Assembly: GCA_964036045.1 (NCBI GenBank)
Contig: OZ038385.1
Span: 17,331,786-17,395,785, forward strand
Direction of reading: 5' to 3'
Length of the DNA: 64,000 nt
Source: Eutreptiella sp. 'Long Island Sound 2002'
Lineage: Eukaryota; Euglenozoa; Euglenophyceae; Eutreptiales; Eutreptiaceae
Position numbers and translations under genes: made by a program. How positions within the stretch are numbered: position 1 is the first letter of the stretch; every line of letters begins with the position of its first letter. Positions 57,309-64,000 of this stretch are shown in pieces. The notes below the pieces were generated by a model. That model had not been told where the DNA came from, made no database searches, and saw nothing but the letters and a program-made list of their open reading frames with translations.

Positions 57309-59534
57309 CTGCGCAGGGCCCTGCCTTTGGGGCTGCGGGGCCTCCGAAGGACGAGTGGTGTACCCAGAGACCCCCTCCCCCGAAGGACCTCTTGCCTCAC
57401 TTCCAAATGCCGTACGGACACGGGGGGGCTCGTGTGGGGCCCCGGTCCTTCAAAGAGCACGGGGTCAGGGCCAAGGGGGCGGGGCACAGGTACCAGACAC
57501 AACGCCTTCTGCAACAGAATCGTGACGGTGGAGCCCCCGGCGTCGCTGTGCAGGTGCTTGGGGAACGGCGTCAGAACGGCCTCTCCGTAGTGCAGACTGT
57601 AGTGCAGCCGCGCAGCCAGCGCTGGTCTGGCCCGGCCCTTGGCCGCCCCAAACGGCAGCGGGTCCAGACGGTACGCACTGGAAAGGGCAGAGGCACGGGT
57701 CGTGTGACACGGCGGGTCCGGGCACACCAGCGGCTGCGGACGAGCAGTGGGGCTGACTGAAGGCGGTCGGAGGACCCAACGATCCGACACCCGTCACACG
57801 CTGCCCCCCACGCCCCACTGCCCCCCACGCCCCACTGCCCCCCACGCCCCACTGCCCCCCGCGCCCCACTGCCCCCCACGCCCCACTGCCCCCCGCGCCC
57901 CACTGCCCCCCACGCCCCACTGCCCCCCGCGCCCCACTGCCCCCCACGCCCCACTGCCCCCCACGCCCCACTGCCCCCCACGCCCCACTGCCCCCCACGC
58001 CCCACTGCCCCCCACGCCCCACTGCCCCCCACGCCCCACTGCCCCCCACGCCCTGCTGCGCCCCACACCCCACTGCCCCCCACGCCCCACTGCCCCCCAC
58101 GCCCCACTGCCCCCCACGCCCTGCTGCGCCCCACACCCCAAGGCCCCGAGCCCACAGACCTGGAAATCGGCGCGAACCCTGACACTGTCTGCCACAGCGA
58201 TGCAGAGCTCAGCAGCAACTTATGGGTCACATAATCTCCGAAGACCTTCGCTGTAGGCCATGCCGTGTGTCGAACAGTCTCCTGCGTGAAAGCCCATGTC
58301 GCTCTGAATGTGAGACGGGGGAAGGATCAGCATGTGTGCCGGCGGCAGCCGCACTGCCCCGCCAGTCCCCCCATTACACGGAGTCATGTGCCGCAGGTGG
58401 GTCTGCGGCAGTGCGGCAGCAGGAGAGGGACGTGTAAAAGATGAGTGGTAAAAAAGGGGACACCCCTGTGTCCCATTCTTTCAGGCGATGTACGCCAGTG
58501 ATATCCAAACCCCAGCGCTGATGATGCTGTGCAGATTTTGCAGCACACAGATCATAGCCGTGGTGCATGCCTGCCTGTGTGTGTGCTTGTTTGGGCGTGG
58601 GCAGGGGCGCATTTGCATGTGCGTGCGCGCGCGCGCGTGTGTGTACGTGTGCGTACGTGTGCGTACGTGTGCGTGTGTGTGTGTGTGCGACGCCCATTCA
58701 TTTCAACCAAAGCAATAGCGTTCGCTATGATACGCTACCTCTCTACAGCTCTGTTCGCACTGCAGCAATGTTCGGCATCTCCGCCCGTCGCGCACGCGCG
58801 CGCGCGTGTGTGGTTCAAAACAAAGCCAAGGCATGCACAAACGGCGGTGTTGAACTCCGAGAATCCTCCCATTGCGCCAGAGGACACACAGGGCACCCCC
58901 GAGCGCCACGCACCCTGCAGGCTGTGGGGCAGGCCTACGCACACCACCAGCATGGGTCTCACACAGGCCACGATGGGCCTGGCAGCAGGTCTGGTTTGGT
59001 TGGATGGGTGGGTGAACCATAAGCAGAAGCACGCGGGTTGTGCCTGGCCGGGCGTTGAGATGGGGATTTCTTGGTGCCGGGTGTCGCCCCCCCCCCCCCC
59101 CCCACCCCCGAAAGGCACAAACCCTCCCCTTCTCCTTCTGCCGACGCTGCGCCGTTGCATGGGCCACTGCAGCCACACCTGAATGACGACGCTGGATGCA
59201 GCGCCCCGTAGCCCACGCACGTCAGCAGCGCCATGTGATTGAGGTGGCTGCTCAGCACCAGTAGCACATACACGTGCATGGGCACCAGCACCGCGAGGCA
59301 CGTGGAGCTGATGGCCACGGACAGGGCCGACGTCAGCAGTTGGCCCGAGCCCTCCGCCACGTCCCGAGGCAGAGGCTGGCACGGACCCCGGCACTGGGCG
59401 TACCAGAACCGATTGGTGCACCTCAACGAGGCCACGTCCTGGGGCCCCAGAAACATGAGCACGCACTTCGTTATGGGGGCCCAGGCGTTGGGGATCTGGA
59501 ACGTGATCCCGTCTTGACTGCGCACGACGCCGGC
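57141..59534 (-). CDS. F-box-like gene 2 (partial model), tandem paralogue
   Basis: Supported exons are 59534-59179 and 57677-57494, with a possible third at 57308-57141. All joins are in phase. The first has an F-box-like ITKCVLMFLGPQDVASLRCT followed by NRFWYAQC, then hydrophobic helices (LAVLVPMHVYVLLVLSSHL). The spacing of P-x-x-V-x-x-LL and 'VG.GAL' recalls gene 1, so the two are probably old duplicates. The second reads AYRLDPLPFGAAKGRARP and TPFPKHLHSDAGGSTVTILL. The start codon and the end were not found, so the model is incomplete. The 17-bp minisatellite lies in the intron between the first two exons. It is transcribed in the same direction as gene 1, which starts about 1.2 kb downstream. 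Confidence 0.6.
57494..57677 (-). CDS. F-box-like gene 2, next exon
   Basis: Acceptor CCCTTTCCAG. One base completes serine, then 61 codons read AYRLDPLPFGAAKGRARPA and LHYSLHYGEAVLTPFP. It ends KALCL before donor GTACCT in phase 0. Confidence 0.68.
57803..58140 (+). repeat. 17-bp minisatellite CCCCACTGCCCCCCACG
   Basis: About 20 nearly identical units with single-base variants (CGCG for CACG, and CCTGCTGCGCCCCACA at the end of higher-order groups near 58,050 and 58,120). The long Gly/Trp/Ser-type frames across it on the - strand are artefacts of the repeat. Confidence 0.95.
58620..58690 (+). repeat. GT/GTAC-type microsatellite
   Basis: (GC)n then GTGTACGTGCGTAC units and (GT)n. The remainder of the intron between 58,141 and 59,178 is non-coding, with a C-run at 59,088-59,103. 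Confidence 0.88.
59179..59534 (-). CDS. F-box-like gene 2, exon with F-box-like segment
   Basis: Acceptor CGCCCTCACAG, 118 codons plus two bases, donor GTGTGG. It includes IPNAWAPITKCVLMFLGPQD and several hydrophobic helices. It starts in phase 0 after an acceptor, so an upstream exon is expected; none was identified with confidence in 59,535-60,348. Confidence 0.68.
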
Positions 59535-60348
59535 CTGTGAGGGCGAAGGCCGTCAGGGGCAGCGCCGATGGCGCGGACGGAGGCGCGTGGGGAAAATTCT
59601 AAGGCGAGTGCAAACAGATCGTACAGGCGAGTGACTCACAAAGGAGGGGACACTGTCTTCTCCTGACGACACTACAGACGAAGCTGCTCCGTACCAGCCA
59701 CGCTTTCCACGGTAACGGCGAGTACCCGGTCTGTTCAGCACTCGCCAATATGATCCATTTTGCCCTTGCCATTCCAGAAAAAAGGACCGCAAACGACGTA
59801 CAACAGACGGAGATGCGGGTGCAAAGAACTCCATAAAACATGTCAAATCATCGGCGCCTTCGTCTGCCCTCGAACCAAGCGACCGCGCGCTGCCCCTGCC
59901 CCCCACCCCCCGCCTCGACTCCCCCAGCCCTCGGGGACTATGACCCGCCATCCGCAAACGCTGTGGTCCACGGATGTGCAGCACGAATGAGGGGCATCAT
60001 CGCCGCGTTGGGGGCGCGTGGGAGAATGAGCGGCAGGGCCCGCGTGTGACTGGCCCCGGCGGATGACAAGAGGAGTTCGGTCAGTCCGCAGTAGTTGTGC
60101 ATTGCTGCAGAGCCTTGGAGGCCCCGGGACGGAGTTCCGGGGGAATCCCCCGCCGCTGCCGCCTCCAAAACACGCTCCACTGCAGTCGTTGTGGTCCCCA
60201 TGGACCGTCGCAGTCCCTAGCATTGGGGACAGGGGGGCACGGACACTGCCCCCTCCCCCCGCCCCCGCGGCCGCTGGAGCTCGGGGCTGTCTTGTCGGCG
60301 CCGACGGAGGATGACTCACTTGATGCGGCACCGGCGAGGCCGCTGTTG
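59535..60348. other. Upstream region of F-box-like gene 2
   Basis: No exon could be fixed. A - strand frame at 59,938-60,201 (MGTTTTAVERVLEAAAAG and CGLTELLLSSAGASH) looks helical and protein-like and might be a 5' exon, but no in-phase donor was found. Confidence 0.3.
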
Positions 60349-60592
60349 CAACCCCCCCCCCCCCCCAAATTGGCGAAGAAATCCCAACAAATCGGCGAAC
60401 AAATCGGCGGACCGATTTTTCGGCAAAACAGGCTCCCAGTGCCCTGGATCTCAGTCCCAGACCCCTAACACACCTTCCTTATGGTTGCTCAATAGTTGCA
60501 TTCATGTGGAAACGTAAAATATCTCTCAATTTTTAAAAAAAATTTTCATCTCTCGTTCTCTACATGGTCCCTGAGCAACGATGTAGCTGTGC

Positions 60593-60655
60593 ACTGTGGT
60601 GGTCCAGTGGTATATACTTTTGCTGGCGTGGGTTCAATTCCCACTGTTTACAGAC
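60593..60655 (+). repeat. tRNA-derived SINE-like module 1
   Basis: A box TGGTCCAGTGGTA, B box GGTTCAATTCCC, and a perfect five-base-pair T stem (GTGGG/CCCAC). The acceptor stem does not pair, and a T7 run follows. It recalls a tRNA-Gly-like head but is not a working tRNA. Confidence 0.65.
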
Positions 60656-60854
60656 CGGAATTTTTTTGCATTTTGTTTCACTTGTCTTCCTGAGAAAATT
60701 GGTTCTCCATGCACACACAAAGCCTGCTGGAACAAGATAAATGCACACAGGCTTCCCATTTGCATCCCACTGTGTGCTGGGTGGGTGTGCACCACTGATT
60801 TGCAAGCATCTCTGGGTCTGTATATGGTCCCTTATCGGGAGTGTTGCAGTACAA

Positions 60855-60930
60855 GGCAGTGGTCCAGTGGTATGCACTGTGTACTGCTTGTTCGCTGGCA
60901 TGTGTTCAAACCGAGGACCGATTTTTTTTT
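60855..60930 (+). repeat. tRNA-derived SINE-like module 2
   Basis: Same A box TGGTCCAGTGGTA, a weaker B box TGTTCAAACCG, and a T9 run. Upstream sequence (TATGGTCCCT) is also shared with module 1, so the copy unit is longer than the tRNA part. Confidence 0.62.
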
Positions 60931-62269
60931 GCATATGCACATCTTAGGTTGACACGTCCAAATCAGGTGTCCTACAATCCCAGAAGCCCCAACAAGTCTG
61001 CAGAACGAATGGGCAAAATCACAGAAACCCAAAGAATCGGCAAAACAAATCGGCGAAATTCAGAAACCCAACAAATCGGCGGAACAAATCGGCGAGGTCG
61101 GCCGAATTCGGCCGCCGATTTGGGGGGGGGGTTGCTGTTGTAGCAGTCCAACGGGGGCTCAGCCTAAGGCCCCCCTGCCTCACCCCCGGGGCCTGCAGCA
61201 CCAGACACATACACACACAAACCCCCCAATCCATGATGGAGCACCGGGGGGTGTGCCTGCATGCCCCCCACCCCCCCGCGAGGGCACCGGAGCGGCCCCG
61301 GGGGGCGGAGCCCGGCGGTGCCCTGCACAGCGGGGGCCTCCCTCCCCCCGGACACACTCAGTCCCGGTGGCGTCTTCCGCTCCCCGGCGCAGCGTTAAGG
61401 GGCCAAGGGGGCGCCCACACTCCGCTTGGCTGTGCCACCGGACCGTCAAGTCCGCCACGCCGCGCGCCCGGCCGCGGCATGCCCCCCCCCCCCCTAAACA
61501 TGAGGCAGGCACCCCGACTACACCCCCCAATCGCAATAGAACTGACGGTCAATGAAACAGCGGCCGGACCAGGGCAGCCAGGCCAAACCCCCATCGAAGG
61601 TGCGAAGAGGGCGGGTGGGGGGTTGGCGAAGCCGTCGGGGGCGGCGGGGCACGGCAGTCCCCTGCCGGCCGACCGGCCGCCTGGGCAGCTTCCGTGGACC
61701 AGTGCCCGGCGACTTGCACTCATGCAGCAGTCCCCCCCGCCCCCCATACCAAGCCAAGCCAAACACCGGAGGTGCGATACCGGGGGGGGGGGGGGGCACG
61801 GAGGAGGAGCTGTACATTTTGGTCACTAGGCCAACGGAGCTGCGCTGTCTGCAGGTCCAAAGCCGGCCCCCCTCTGTCTCCCCCTCTGTCTCAGAGGCGG
61901 GGCTGGCGGGGGACTGTCGCGGTCAAGGCCGCAATGCGGGCGCACCCGTGTGCATCGTGCCCCACTCGATAAAGGGGGGGGTATGTGGGGGAGGGGGGGG
62001 GGGGGTCGGTATGGCCGCGAGGCGCGGGGGACGCAATGCCCGCGTCCTCCATCGAGGCGTACCCCGTGAGACACCCCATGGACGATCGAGGACGTCTCTG
62101 CGGAGGATGGGGCCGCTGTACCACAGGTCTCCGAGAGCCTTTTGAGGGGGTCGGGGACGTCGCTCTGGGGCCCCACAGCGGTGGGTCCTCCCTGAGCGCA
62201 GTGCACTGTCGTGAGAGAAAAGGGCGAAGAGGAGGAACTGCGATGACTTGCACATCGTTACAATCCCCC

Positions 62270-62655
62270 TGTGTGACATTCCGTCTGGTTGTTGTTCCTT
62301 TACGGGGCCCTGGACGGTCACCCGTTCTTCCCTTCGCATGGTGCGTCGGGTCGCTGCTTTCTGTCGGCCGCTGCGGCCGGTGCTCTTGCTGGTGTTGTTT
62401 CCGTGTTCGCGGAGCCCAGTATTTGGTGTGTTGGCGCTGTGCTGAATGTGGCATGGTGTGCCGTTTGCGCGTCAGCGGCGCCCAATAGTTGGCGTATTGA
62501 GGATGTGCTGGTTGTTGCCAGGGCCGTTTGACTGTTTTTGCTGTCCAAGCGCCTCGGTCCACAGGCCGTCCATAGCGTGCCTCGCTGTGTTTCTGTGTGC
62601 GTGAGGCCCAGGTGCCCTGTTCCTCCACGTGCTGTCCCGGCCGTCCACCATATGT
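62270..62655 (+). repeat. Dispersed repeat family R, copy 4
   Basis: The copy begins GTGTGACATTCCGTCTGGTT after CCCCCT. It matches copy 2 to the end (CCCGGCCGTCCACCA). On the - strand both copies keep a frame with the words YWAPLTRKRH, QQEHRPQRPTESS and GRTGDRPGPRKGT, which could be a basic protein or only a by-product of homology. Confidence 0.85.
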
Positions 62656-64000
62656 CCTTTTTCCCCTCACGGCTGGTCTGCCCCTGCCGGGCTCCCGCTC
62701 CTGCTGCGCAAACAGCCCATCTGGGCTGCGGGACACACCCCCCACCTGATGCCGGTTGAGCAGGGGTTGCCCTGGCACCCGGTAGCAACGGGGCTGGCTG
62801 GCCAGGCCATCCCCTTTGTTGTCACTGCCTCCCATGCACACGCTCTCCCAGCCCCTCCATTCTGGTTCCGGTTTCCGCTGTTCTGGTTGCCTCTCCTGCC
62901 TTGCTGTGCCACTCCTCCTTGTCTGCTTGCCACTCCTCCTTGTCTGCTGTGCTCGCCCTTGTCCCTCCTGGTGTGGCTCCCGCGTTCTGTGTGTCTGTGT
63001 GGCTCCTCCCCCTATCTGTTGGCGCTCCTGGGTGCCCCTTTCGCGCACCCACTCCTGTCCCACCCGACTGCCCCCCGGTACGAGGATTTCACATCTCCGT
63101 ACGACGTGGACTGTCCTGAGCGCGGTTGGCTGGTCACGGCCCTGTTGCCACCCCGTGGCGGGCACCTCCCGGCGCGCGGGGCGTAGCCCCCGCCCTTGTG
63201 GAGTATGTGGGCACCTTGTAGAGGGAGGGGGGGAGGTGTTTGCTGGTGGCTCGCTTGGCTTGTGCCGCATTTGGTGGTTGCTGCAGTGCTCACACCTCAT
63301 GGTTCCCTTGTGTATTGTTGTGTGTCCTGTTGGGGCTCGTCTCACTGCTGTGTGTGGGGCGGCTCTGTGCCCAGTTGCTTTGCTGCTTGCGTTCCTCCCA
63401 ATTTCAGGCTCTTTCTTCTTTTGCTGGCGCGCTCACCGCTGCTGGTGTGCGACGTCGGGGGGGGCAGCATGTCGCTCCCTGCCTCCATTGTGGCGGTCGG
63501 GTTGTCCCACTTTCAGTTGGGTGGTACCAGGGGCACCGGGCACTTTTGCACATGTCTCCAAATCTACAAACTGACCTATCAGTGGTGTTTGTTGGGGGTG
63601 TTTTGGGGTGAATGTGATGCGTTGTTGCTCTTTTGCATTCTAGGCTTGTGTGAGTCCACCCCCTGGTTGGTCGTGTGCAGTGACCACCAATGGTTTGGAC
63701 GCTATGTCTCATAAGCGTGCCCAAGGCCCCTGCACTAGGCCCGGGCAGTACATGTTTTAGGTCACTGCCCAATGGACAACCGCATAGCCGGCTGCCAACC
63801 CCCCGCAGGGGCGACCCCCTTACTTAGGTTTGGGTTGCCTTCTCCTCCCAGTGTGGTCAGGATGGTGTTGGCTCCCAGGAGTGCACCAGGGAAGCATCCC
63901 TTCTATGTTGTGTGTAAGTGTGGCCTTGGTTGTTGCGTGGTGGGCGCCGTGTTGGTGTTGGGGTGTGGGGTTGTGGGCCCTTGGTGATGCTCCACGTGCG
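62656..64000. other. Right-end region, no gene assigned
   Basis: A pyrimidine-rich segment (CTCCTCCTTGTCTGCTTGCC-type words at 62,890-62,960) is followed by ordinary DNA. The - strand frame continuing from the repeat (to 63,345) includes MRCEHCSNHQMRHKP, but it is low in complexity and was not accepted as a gene. Nothing else was recognised up to the window edge. Confidence 0.35.

Larger units (their letters stand above)
60349..61134. mobile_element. C-run TIR element carrying two tRNA-like modules, 0.79 kb
   Basis: The left end is CAAC plus a run of C, then AAATTGGCGAAGAAATC. The right end, read in reverse, is CAAC plus a run of C, then AAATCGGCGGCCGAATTC. CTGTTG flanks both sides (60,343-60,348 and 61,135-61,140). 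Subterminal arrays of AACAAATCGGCG occur at both ends. There is no coding capacity. Two tRNA-derived modules lie inside at 60,593-60,655 and 60,855-60,925. It lies upstream of F-box-like gene 2. Confidence 0.8.

Noticed and set aside
57465-58230. Frames rich in GGQWGVGGSGAW-like words
   Set aside because: They are translations of the 17-bp minisatellite in an intron.
61891-63345. 484-codon - strand frame with MRCEHCSNHQMRHKP
   Set aside because: Most of it overlaps dispersed repeat R and low-complexity DNA. No domain or start/stop context supports it. It is kept only as part of the repeat finding.
1-64000. Bacterial or phage features, CRISPR arrays, operons
   Set aside because: None seen. 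The spliced genes and repeat content are eukaryotic, and the tandem repeats have no spacer-repeat pattern.

Overview
This is a nuclear window from a GC-rich, intron-rich eukaryote, most likely a unicellular alga or another protist. The clade cannot be fixed from the sequence. Supporting signs are long GT-AG spliced genes, many microsatellites and minisatellites, non-LTR retrotransposon remnants, interstitial TTAGGG-type telomeric tracts and very frequent C/G homopolymer runs. There are no operons, Shine-Dalgarno sites or CRISPR arrays. A 200-base N gap (47,271-47,470) marks a scaffold join inside repeats.

Layout. Positions 1-2,460 hold the 3' part of a non-LTR retrotransposon (RT C-terminus, RNase H, zinc motif, long basic tail). 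Positions 3,180-20,487 (+) hold a nine-exon ammonium transporter whose exon phases join into about 576 residues. Its introns carry a 32-bp satellite, a TIR transposon inserted in that satellite, tRNA-like modules and simple repeats. Positions 20,488-28,956 lie between two convergent genes and include an AT-rich island (about 22,050-26,820). Positions 28,957-41,824 (-) hold a SMYD-type (split SET plus MYND zinc finger) protein in at least seven exons that join in phase into 382 residues; the first exon was not found. Its introns hold truncated retroelement tails and 47-bp and 92-bp tandem repeats.

Positions 42,000-53,600 are repeats: a G-run-ended MITE, a degenerate retroelement between ACCACA-type microsatellites, and a three-unit array (46,169-50,534) whose units are bounded by inverted ACCGAGCTGGTGG motifs and telomere-like tracts. 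Positions 53,683-55,914 (-) hold a two-exon F-box-like gene. Positions about 57,141-59,534 (-) hold exons of a diverged tandem paralogue. Positions 60,349-64,000 hold a second C-run TIR element with two tRNA-like modules and a long copy of a dispersed repeat family.

The genes do not form a visible pathway: one membrane ammonium carrier, one probable lysine methyltransferase and two F-box-like proteins. The most unusual content is the repeat biology. A recurring class of elements has termini built on long C/G runs. Two of them have recognisable TIRs and likely target-site duplications, and both carry paired tRNA-derived modules.
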